Shown piece after piece: positions 1-6,820 of a stretch of 64,000 nt of DNA. The DNA is from Streptomyces sp. NBC_01260 (GTDB lineage: Bacteria; Actinomycetota; Actinomycetes; Streptomycetales; Streptomycetaceae), in the NCBI RefSeq assembly GCF_036226405.1, contig NZ_CP108464.1, positions 1,798,001 through 1,862,000 of the forward strand, written 5' to 3'. The notes beneath the pieces were generated by a model. It saw nothing but the letters and a program-made list of their open reading frames with translations, had not been told where the DNA came from and ran no database searches. How positions within the stretch are numbered: the stretch's first letter is position 1; every line of letters begins with the position of its first letter. The translations under genes were made by a program, and so were the position numbers.

Positions 1-1052
1 CGGGCCTGGTCCGCCATGGCGCGGGTGATCGCCTGACGGATCCACCAGGTGGCGTACGTGGAGAACTTGTAGCCCTTGGTGTAGTCGAACTTCTCGACCG
101 CGCGGATCAGACCGAGGTTGCCCTCCTGGATCAGGTCCAGGAAGAGCATGCCGCGGCCGGTGTAACGCTTGGCCAGCGAGACCACGAGACGGAGGTTGGC
201 CTCCAGCAGGTGGTTCTTGGCGCGGCGGCCGTCCTCGGCGATGATCTCCAGCTCGCGCTTGAGCTTCGGCGCGAGCTTGTCGGAGTTCGCCAGCTTGTCC
301 TCGGCGAACAGACCCGCCTCGATGCGCTTGGCGAGCTCGACCTCCTGCTCGGCGTTGAGGAGCGGGACCTTGCCGATCTGCTTCAGGTAGTCCTTGACCG
401 GGTCGGCCGTGGCGCCGGCGACGGCGACCTGCTGCGCAGGTGCGTCGTCCTCGTCGTCGTCGGAGAGGACGAAGCCCTTGTTCTCGCCCTCGCCCTCCTC
501 TTCCTCACCCTTGCCGGCCTTGACTTCCTCGGCTGCGTCGTCGCCGTCGAGGGCCTCGTCGTCCTGCTTGCCGGCCTTCTTCGCCGCAGTCTTCTTGGCT
601 GCCGTCTTCTTCACGGCGGTCTTCTTGGCAGCCGTCTTCTTGGCTGCCGCCTTCTTCGCAGGGGCGGCCGCGGCGGCGTCATCGGCCACCACGTCCACGG
701 TCTCGGCCGACGGGGCGGCGGTGGCCGCGACGGTACGCGTCACGGTCGTCTTGGCCGCGACAGTCTTGGTGGCGGTGCGCTTGACCGGGCTCTTCGCTGC
801 GACGCTCTTGCGGGCGCGCTTTGACGGCTCCGCGGCACTGACCATCAGCGTCACACCCTCTTCCTCGAGGATCTGGTTGAGGCTGCGCAGAACGTTCTTC
901 CACTGGGTTGGCGGAATCTGGTCAGCCTCGAAGGCCCGACGCACGTCATCGCCGGCGATCTGCCCATCAGCCTTTCCCCGCTCGATGAGCGCCATCACAG
1001 ATTCGGACTCGGCGATCTCCGGCGGGAGCGTACGGGATGTGCTGGCCGACAC
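1..1052 (-). CDS. hrdB: Principal RNA polymerase sigma factor HrdB (RpoD-type), 3' end outside window
   Basis: This is the housekeeping sigma factor that directs RNA polymerase to vegetative promoters. About 350 N-terminal residues are present. The first 80 form the sigma 1.1-like region, followed by a long Lys/Ala-rich then Glu/Asp-rich linker (about residues 80-190). Next comes sigma region 1.2 ([16 protein letters not shown]) and region 2, including [17 protein letters not shown] and the core/-10 recognition stretch [35 protein letters not shown] in pieces. Regions 3 and 4 lie beyond position 1. The GTG start at 1052 gives the [17 protein letters not shown] terminus typical of Streptomyces HrdB and is preceded by GAGAGG. 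It is the first gene on the minus strand upstream of which lies whiH, as in S. coelicolor. Confidence 0.97.
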   Translation of the reverse strand, partial: MSASTSRTLPPEIAESESVMALIERGKADGQIAGDDVRRAFEADQIPPTQWKNVLRSLNQILEEEGVTLMVSAAEPSKRARKSVAAKSPVKRTATKTVAAKTTVTRTVAATAAPSAETVDVVADDAAAAAPAKKAAAKKTAAKKTAVKKTAAKKTAAKKAGKQDDEALDGDDAAEEVKAGKGEEEEGEGENKGFVLSDDDEDDAPAQQVAVAGATADPVKDYLKQIGKVPLLNAEQEVELAKRIEAGLFAEDKLANSDKLAPKLKRELEIIAEDGRRAKNHLLEANLRLVVSLAKRYTGRGMLFLDLIQEGNLGLIRAVEKFDYTKGYKFSTYATWWIRQAITRAMADQA

Positions 1053-1374
1053 GAACAACCTCTCGGAACGATGGAAACGGCTTCCGGCCCGGCCCAGGAG
1101 AGGGCTGAACCGACGACCGTCGGCTGGGAATGTGCCGACGGCGCGGGCTATGCCTCAGAACTGCACAGCGCACTGAATGGCTGCTGTATTCCTTCCGCGG
1201 CGGTCACCTCTTAAGTCATCGCGCTGTTTCGAGGAGTGTTACGCCCAATCCGCGTGGCCCGAGTCACACCTCATTTCCGACGAACGCGACCAGGGGCGAC
1301 ATCCCACCACAATTGTGCCGCCGGACCGCGCGGGTCCGGCGACACCTGGCTGGTACGCCCCGCCCGTGCCGCGC
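1053..1374. other. Non-coding hrdB upstream region
   Basis: These 322 bases separate the hrdB start from the whiH stop. They should hold the hrdB promoters and leader on the minus strand. A GGAAT motif is present on that strand (1188-1192), but no GTT lies at the 18-19 nt spacing expected for a sigma-R promoter, so I do not assign one. I see no convincing small ORF or RNA gene. Confidence 0.5.
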
Positions 1375-2262
1375 TCAGTGCTCGCGCGGCGCCGGCACCA
1401 CCCGCTCCACCTCAAGGGGAACCGCGAGCAGCTGACGCATGGCCGCCTCGGCGCCTGCGGAGTCGCCGGACGCGAGGGCGTCGACGATCCGCGCGTGATG
1501 GCCGAGCGATGCCTCATTGGGGCGGTCACAACCGGTTACCGGACCGCCCGAGACATGCAGGGCGGCGGAAACGATGCCGGAGAGGTGCTCCAGCATGCGG
1601 TTACCCGCGGCCTGGATCAGCAGGGCATGAAACTCCGCGTCGGCCCGGGCGCACGTGATCACGTCAGCCTGTCCGAGCGCGTGCCCCATGATCTCGACCA
1701 TGTCGGCGAGGCGCTGCTGAAGATCCTCACGGCCGTGACCCGCGGCCAGGCTGGCGGCGAGCGGCTCGATCGTCCACCGGAGCTCGCTCAGCTCGCGGCG
1801 CTGGTCGTCTCGCTGCGGGCCGAAGGCGCGCCATTCGATGATGTCGGGGTCGAGCAGATTCCAGTCACTGACGGGCCTGACCCGGGTACCCACATTGGGC
1901 CGGGCACTGACCAGCCCCTTCGCCTCCAGCACGCGCAGCGACTCCCGGACAACGGTGCGGGAGACCTCGAAACGCTGGCCGATCTCCTCCGGCACCAGGG
2001 GTCGGTCCGCACCCAGGTCTCCGGAGACGATCATCTGTCCCAGCTGCTGAACAAGTTGGCCGTGCAGGCCTCGGCCACGACTGGCCGAGCCCCGTCGGCC
2101 CACCCTGCCGAGCTCGTTGTCGGGACCGTTCCAGGAACGAATGGCGGCACGCTCGCCGGCCGGCGCCTCCGCATAGGGGTAACGATCGAGTTCGCCCGGG
2201 CCGGCGAGGCCGGAGTCGGCAGTGCGGGCGGCGGTCATCATGGTGTGCGCAAGGGTACTCAC
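1375..2262 (-). CDS. whiH: Sporulation transcription factor WhiH (GntR/FadR family)
   Basis: A 295-aa GntR-family regulator. In S. coelicolor WhiH is needed for sporulation septation in aerial hyphae. After a variable N-terminal segment of about 60 residues, there is a winged HTH (LHGQLVQQLGQMIVSGDLG, EIGQRFEVSRTVVRESLRVLEAKGLV) and then an all-helical FCD domain with metal-binding type His/Asp residues (DAEFHALLIQAAGN, HHARIVDAL). I chose the GTG at 2262 over an upstream ATG because AAAGGA sits 4-9 nt before it. Adjacency to hrdB supports the name. The ligand is unknown. A candidate sigma-WhiG -10 lies about 65 nt upstream. Confidence 0.9.
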   Translation of the reverse strand: MSTLAHTMMTAARTADSGLAGPGELDRYPYAEAPAGERAAIRSWNGPDNELGRVGRRGSASRGRGLHGQLVQQLGQMIVSGDLGADRPLVPEEIGQRFEVSRTVVRESLRVLEAKGLVSARPNVGTRVRPVSDWNLLDPDIIEWRAFGPQRDDQRRELSELRWTIEPLAASLAAGHGREDLQQRLADMVEIMGHALGQADVITCARADAEFHALLIQAAGNRMLEHLSGIVSAALHVSGGPVTGCDRPNEASLGHHARIVDALASGDSAGAEAAMRQLLAVPLEVERVVPAPREH

Positions 2263-2325
2263 GCATCCTTTGTCGGCTCGGCTCAGCCGCCCCTTGAGGT
2301 CTTTGGTGAAAAGCACACGAAAGGG

Positions 2326-2352
2326 TGATCGGCACCCGCTTCCCAATTGACG
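2326..2352 (-). promoter_or_regulatory. Candidate sigma-WhiG promoter of whiH
   Basis: On the minus strand GCCGATCA (2333-2326) matches the sigma-WhiG -10 consensus GCCGATAA at 7 of 8 positions. It is placed to start transcription about 55 nt before the whiH GTG. The -35 side is poor: CGTC lies at the canonical 15-nt spacing and TCAA at 13 nt, against the consensus TAAA. whiH is a known WhiG target in S. coelicolor, which raises the likelihood. Confidence 0.55.
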
Positions 2353-2422
2353 CCTTATTTGAGCAAAACCGACATATCACACAGAGTTGTGGGGCTTTCG
2401 GCGTTCCGGCGTCGCCCTGCGA

Positions 2423-4216
2423 TCACCAACGCACCCTGCCGCGAAGGCTGGTGAACAGATACGCGCAGATGAGGACCGACAACGACACGGTCAGTGCGGC
2501 CCCCACGGGATGTGCCACGACCTGCATCGCGCCCAGCACCCACCGGTCCGCCTCGTGCGGCCACTGCAGCCAGGCCAGATCCCGCAGCCGGCCCGGAAGT
2601 CCGGTCACCGAACGGGCGGTCGGAGCCTTCGGCATCCTCTGGACGAGCGGAACCATCAGCACCGGGACCGCGAGCACCGCGGCCACACCCGCCGCCGTCA
2701 CCCGGAAGACCCCGGCGGCCAGCAGCCCGGCCCAGGCGCAGCCGACGGTCAGGCCCGACCAACTCACGGCCAGCGACATCACATTCGGCGGAATCCGGAT
2801 CAAGTCGCCTCCGTACACGAGGCGGAGAGACGCTGCGGAGGCCAGCACGGCAAGCAGGGCGAGCAGCAGGGCGACGGCCGCGGACACCGCCAGTTTGGCG
2901 AGGAGCAGCCCGACGCGGCGAGGTACGGTGCCGCGGCCGGCGGCGAGCGCGGGGTAGCGGAACTCGTCACCGAAGGAGAGCGCCCCGAGCAGCCCGGCAC
3001 AGAACGCGGCGGGCGGCAGCGGGAGCAGGGACGGCCAGGCGGCAAGCACGTTCGGCAGCGGCGTACGGCCGTTGCGGGCGAGCAGCACGGAGAGCCCGGC
3101 CGAGGCGACCAGGGCGACGGCCACGATCAGGGTCGTGGTCCTGACCCCGAAGAGGCGGCGCAGTTCGTAACGCACCGGGCGCAGCGGACCGCGGGCGGGA
3201 CGACGCTTGATCGGCGGCGGAAGATCCGGCCCGGCGGCGCGCACGGCCGGCTGTGGCGCGGCCCCGGGCCCGTGGGCACCGGTTTCGTCGGCACCGGTCG
3301 CGGGAGTGCCGCCTCCGGGAACCGTGTGGTCGACGAGCGGGGCGGTGTCGCCGACCTCGTCGGCGAGCTGGTGTACGGGAAGCCCGTGCCTGAATGCCGT
3401 GTCGCCGATCTCCGCACAGCTGCTGCCGTAGACGGAGAGGCGGCTGCTGCTCGCCTCGGTGACAACCTCGACGGAACGCCGGGCCGCCCGCGCCTCGCGG
3501 CTGACGAGCGCGGCCAGGCGGGCGGCGTGCGGGGTACGGACCGCGACGCGGGGGCGGAGCCGGGTCCGTGCGAAATCGGCGGCGTCCTGGTCCGCGACAA
3601 GCCGTCCGCCGTCGATGGACACCACATGCCCCGCCGACCGCGCGGCCTCCTTGGGGTCGCTGGTGGTGTACAGCACGGCGCCTCCCCGGGCGGCGTGGGA
3701 CCGCAGCACCCCGTGCAGCCAGTCGGCCTCCCGTGCGGCGAGGCCTTCCGTGGGCTCGTCAAGGATGAGCGTGTGCGGGTCGCCGAGCAGCGCGCAGGCG
3801 AGAGCCAGCCTGCGGTCCATGCCGAGGGAGAGCGAGGCGATGCGCTGATCGCCGAGCCCGGCGAGGCCAACGGTGTCGAGCAGTTCGTCGGCCCTGGACG
3901 CCGGTACGCCCGCCGCGGCGCAGAGCATGCGGAGCTGTCCCCGGGCGGTGCGGACCGGGTGGCCCGGCACATCCCCGAGCAGCACTCCCACTTCGCGGGC
4001 GGGGTCTGGGACGCGGTGCAGCGCTCTGCCCCGGAAGTAGGTGATCCCCCGGCCCGGCTCGAGTTCGAGCATCAGCCGCAGGGCTGCGGTTTTGCCGGAG
4101 CCCGGTGCGCCCAGAAGGGCGGTGACGCAACCGGTTCCGGCTTCGAACGTGAGGTCGTCCACGGCGGGCGGAAGTCCGCGGTGGCGGGCGCTGGTGAGTC
4201 CGATGGCCTGGAGCAT
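2423..4216 (-). CDS. ABC transporter ATPase fused to a membrane domain
   Basis: A 597-aa protein combining an ATP-binding cassette (residues 1-230) and a C-terminal membrane domain with about six hydrophobic segments (from about residue 350). The cassette has Walker A GAPGSGKTAAL, a degenerate signature SLSLGMDRRLALA in place of LSGGQ, and Walker B TLILDEPTEGL. The substrate is not evident. The Pro/Ala/Gly-rich linker near residues 290-330 joins the two halves. Such half-transporter fusions are common exporters in Streptomyces. The gene follows whiH on the same strand, but the 160-bp gap gives no sign of coupling. Confidence 0.85.
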   Translation of the reverse strand: MLQAIGLTSARHRGLPPAVDDLTFEAGTGCVTALLGAPGSGKTAALRLMLELEPGRGITYFRGRALHRVPDPAREVGVLLGDVPGHPVRTARGQLRMLCAAAGVPASRADELLDTVGLAGLGDQRIASLSLGMDRRLALACALLGDPHTLILDEPTEGLAAREADWLHGVLRSHAARGGAVLYTTSDPKEAARSAGHVVSIDGGRLVADQDAADFARTRLRPRVAVRTPHAARLAALVSREARAARRSVEVVTEASSSRLSVYGSSCAEIGDTAFRHGLPVHQLADEVGDTAPLVDHTVPGGGTPATGADETGAHGPGAAPQPAVRAAGPDLPPPIKRRPARGPLRPVRYELRRLFGVRTTTLIVAVALVASAGLSVLLARNGRTPLPNVLAAWPSLLPLPPAAFCAGLLGALSFGDEFRYPALAAGRGTVPRRVGLLLAKLAVSAAVALLLALLAVLASAASLRLVYGGDLIRIPPNVMSLAVSWSGLTVGCAWAGLLAAGVFRVTAAGVAAVLAVPVLMVPLVQRMPKAPTARSVTGLPGRLRDLAWLQWPHEADRWVLGAMQVVAHPVGAALTVSLSVLICAYLFTSLRGRVRW

Positions 4217-4417
4217 CGCTTCTCTCGCAGGGGGTGAGACCGCTCGACGGGAGCGGGTACCTCAGCAAGATAACCCGACATATACGACTTTTTGCGCAGC
4301 GCCGCATCTCCGGCGTTCCGGCCTCACCCGCACAGGGCCCCGGGCGGCTGCCTCATCGGGCCCACGGGCACCCATCCGGTGCACGGCTCCACCGCCGACA
4401 CGCCCGCTGAAGCCGGA

Positions 4418-5182
4418 TCAGACCTCGGGCCGGAGCATCGGCGGGTTGAGCACGGTGGCCGCGCCCGACCGGAAGAGCTGGGCGGGACGGCCGCCCTGCC
4501 TGGTGGTCGTCCCGCCGGAGGGCACCAGGAAGCCGGGAGTGCCCGTCACCTTGCGGTGGAAATTCCGCGGGTCGAGCACCACGCCCCACACCGCTTCGTA
4601 CACCCTGCGCAGTTCCCCGACCGTGAACGCCGGCGGGCAGAAGGCCGTGGCCAGCGAGGAGTACTCGATCTTGGAGCGGGCCCGCTCCACACCGTCGGCC
4701 AGGATCCGCGCGTGGTCGAAGGCCAGCGGCGCCCGGTGCTCGCCGTCACGTCCGTACCCGCCCTCCGGGCCGAGCAGGTCCTCGACAGGTGCCCAGCGCG
4801 CGCTGTTCGCGTCCCCGCCGGCCCGGGGAGCGGGCAGATCGGGGGCCAGCGCGAGGTGGGCGACGCTGACGACCCTCATCCGCGGATCGCGTCCGGGGTC
4901 CCCGTAGGTGGCGAGCTGTTCGAGATGAGCACCGTTCCCGACGGCCGGGACCGCGGGGTCGTGCGCGGACAGCCCCGTCTCCTCGACGAGCTCACGCGCC
5001 GCGGCGGCACCGAGGTCCTCATCGGCTTTGACGAAGCCGCCGGGCAGCGCCCACCTGCCCTGGAACGGCGATTCACCTCGGCGCACGACCAGCGCGCACA
5101 GCGCATGACGGCGCACTGTGAGCACGACCAGGTCGACGGTGACAGCGAAGGGCGGGAAGGTCGACGGGTCGTAGGGCGGCAT
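4418..5182 (-). CDS. Nudix hydrolase with C-terminal winged-helix domain (NrtR-like)
   Basis: A 254-aa protein with an N-terminal Nudix fold and a C-terminal winged-helix segment (about residues 150-225, containing AFTVGELRRVYEAVWG and NFHRKVTGTPGFL). This arrangement is that of NrtR-type regulators, which sense ADP-ribose or related nucleotides and control NAD or sugar metabolism. The Nudix box is intact: GGFVKADEDLG followed by RELVEETGL. The ATG at 5182 has no clear Shine-Dalgarno but sits 7 nt after a TATGAT -10 element, so the mRNA is probably leaderless. An inverted repeat in that promoter suggests autoregulation. Whether the Nudix domain still hydrolyses its ligand cannot be told. Confidence 0.85.
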   Translation of the reverse strand: MPPYDPSTFPPFAVTVDLVVLTVRRHALCALVVRRGESPFQGRWALPGGFVKADEDLGAAAARELVEETGLSAHDPAVPAVGNGAHLEQLATYGDPGRDPRMRVVSVAHLALAPDLPAPRAGGDANSARWAPVEDLLGPEGGYGRDGEHRAPLAFDHARILADGVERARSKIEYSSLATAFCPPAFTVGELRRVYEAVWGVVLDPRNFHRKVTGTPGFLVPSGGTTTRQGGRPAQLFRSGAATVLNPPMLRPEV

Positions 5183-5188
5183 GCCGTG

Positions 5189-5217
5189 ATCATAGTCGTC
5201 TGCCTGACGATAAACAC
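5189..5217 (-). promoter_or_regulatory. Promoter with embedded inverted-repeat operator for the Nudix regulator
   Basis: On the minus strand TATGAT (5194-5189) is a near-perfect -10 ending 6 nt before the ATG. TCGTC-N5-GACGA (5196-5210), a perfect inverted repeat, occupies the spacer between -10 and a weak -35 (GTGTTT at 5217-5212). The position is ideal for repression by the protein it precedes. Confidence 0.5.
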
Positions 5218-5401
5218 TCCCTTCGACTCGCTCTTCGTCCGTCCCGACACCGGCCGGAGCCGGCCCCGGCGCGCCCTGCCCCGCGCTCCCCCGCGCCTCG
5301 GGGTCCGGTCGCCGACACCTCGGATTCACCGTGTCGCCGGATTCCGCATCGCCGCCCGGGGTGCCCGGGAGCCGCAGCCCGTTACTCGCGGTGTGCCACC
5401 G

Positions 5402-6715
5402 TCATCGGCGGGTCCTGGCCCCCCGGCGGCCCTGGGTCCGCGACTGTCCGGCGCGACGCCTGCCGGTCGCGGGGCCGGTTGCCGTTCCGGGCCTGGTGGA
5501 GCGCGTCTGCGTCCCGCGTCGCACGGCTGCCCGCGCCCGTGCGGAACGGGCCCCCGCGACCCGTCCCGCACGGTGGCCGCGCCGCACCGTCCGTGTGGCG
5601 CGCTCACCGCGCAGGCAGCGTCGCAGCGTCTCCGGATCGAGGCCCTGGTTGCACGCCTCGTGCAGGAGCTGGGCGAAGGTGTATCCGGGATCCAGCCGCA
5701 GGGCGAGGCCCAGCGCGACCCGCGCGGCCGGTTCGTCACCGGTGGACCACGCGACCCAGCCCGCCAGGGTCAGCGGGGCCGCCGCGTGCTCCTCGTACGG
5801 CGCGACACAACGGCGTGCCAGCGCCCGCCACAGCCTCATCGCGGACTCCGCCTCGGGCCCTTCCATCCATTCCGCGGCCCTGTCGCGGGTCTCCCGGTCC
5901 TGGAGGCCGAGAATCACCGCGGCGGCCTCCTCGTGGCTGATCAGCCGGTCGTCGTTGAGGTCGGACACCGAGGGCAGCGCCGCCGGCGCCTCCCCGAGGC
6001 GTTTCATGAGCCGCCGGGCGAGCTTCAGCGTCGAGCCGCCGACCTCCCCGCGGCCCTCCTCGTCGAGGAGCTTCGGCAGCAGCGCGGCCCCTGCCGAATC
6101 GAGCGCCTGCTGCTGCCCCGTACCCGCCGTGGCTGTCAGGGGCGTCAGCCTCGCCTCCATCTCACGCAGCGATCCCCGTACTTGAATGCCCGCATAGGTC
6201 GCTGCGGCCGCCATCACCGAGGTGCCGGGCACGGCCAGCGGATTGCCGTCGACCGGGCAGCACCGGGCGTCGGGGCAGCAATAGGACCAGTAGCGGCTGT
6301 CGGAGATGCAGAGCGCTTCGAGCACGGGCACATCCAGTGCGCCGCAGGCGGTGCGCAGTCGCTGGGCGAAGGGCCGCAGACGCTCCATGATCTGGCTGCC
6401 GGTCTCTCCTTCGGCCGGATCCTGGCAGAGGAAGACGACGATCGCGTCGGGCCGGCCACCGCGCCGCTCGCTCCCCTTGACCAGACACTCCGCGAGTTGC
6501 TCGGCAACCGACGGCCACTCCTGCTCGGACTGCGGAATGCCGAGCCTGAGCCGCCCGCCGAAGCGGCCCCGGCCACCGTGCAGGGCGACCATGACCACGC
6601 TGTCGTTCGGATGGAATCCCATGAGATACGGGAGGGCATCGGCCAGCTCGGCCGGACCTCGCAGGGTGATCTGCTGCTCGTCGGACGGGCCGGTGGATTC
6701 GTGGTGCTTGTTCAT
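5402..6715 (-). CDS. DUF4192 family protein
   Basis: A 437-aa protein of the actinobacterial DUF4192 family, recognised by its opening ITLRGPAELADALPYLMGFHPNDSVV and the body of about 340 residues containing repeated amphipathic helices and TPR-like segments (DEPAARVALGLALRLDPGYTFA). The last 75 residues are almost purely Arg/Ala/Gly/Thr (RRGHRAGRVAGARSARARAA), a low-complexity basic tail that could bind nucleic acid. The molecular function of the family is not known to me. A Cys-rich stretch (YCCPDARCCPVDG) could bind metal. It lies downstream of recQ, separated by a palindrome. Confidence 0.8.
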   Translation of the reverse strand: MNKHHESTGPSDEQQITLRGPAELADALPYLMGFHPNDSVVMVALHGGRGRFGGRLRLGIPQSEQEWPSVAEQLAECLVKGSERRGGRPDAIVVFLCQDPAEGETGSQIMERLRPFAQRLRTACGALDVPVLEALCISDSRYWSYCCPDARCCPVDGNPLAVPGTSVMAAAATYAGIQVRGSLREMEARLTPLTATAGTGQQQALDSAGAALLPKLLDEEGRGEVGGSTLKLARRLMKRLGEAPAALPSVSDLNDDRLISHEEAAAVILGLQDRETRDRAAEWMEGPEAESAMRLWRALARRCVAPYEEHAAAPLTLAGWVAWSTGDEPAARVALGLALRLDPGYTFAQLLHEACNQGLDPETLRRCLRGERATRTVRRGHRAGRVAGARSARARAAVRRGTQTRSTRPGTATGPATGRRRAGQSRTQGRRGARTRR

Positions 6716-6745
6716 GGCATGACCGTCTCGTACCGGGCGAGAATC

Positions 6746-6784
6746 CGCGACCCCCTGTGGATAAGTTATCCACAGGGGGTCGCG
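6746..6784. promoter_or_regulatory. 39-bp palindrome formed by two perfect DnaA boxes / recQ terminator
   Basis: A 19-bp arm ending in TGTGGATAA, one central G, and the exact reverse complement starting TTATCCACA. TTATCCACA is the classical strong DnaA box, here as two boxes facing each other. The flanking CGCGACCCCC/GGGGGTCGCG extends the stem. As RNA it would form a strong hairpin just after the recQ stop codon, so a terminator role is the simplest reading. DnaA binding is an additional possibility. Confidence 0.6.
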
Positions 6785-6820
6785 CGGCCGTTGTGGCCGC
6801 GAGCGGTCGTCGTGGTCGCT

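Noticed and set aside
1053..1374. GGAAT as a sigma-R type -35 for hrdB
   Set aside because: GTT is not found 18-19 bases downstream, so the motif was not called a promoter.
2387..4237. Long plus-strand open frame opposite the ABC ATPase-permease gene
   Set aside because: It is a GC-skew shadow. The minus-strand frame has Walker motifs, while this one has Arg/Gly/Pro-rich noise without domains.
6746..6784. Paired DnaA boxes read as a replication origin
   Set aside because: Only two boxes are present, with no AT-rich unwinding region and no dnaA/dnaN nearby; oriC in Streptomyces has many more boxes.
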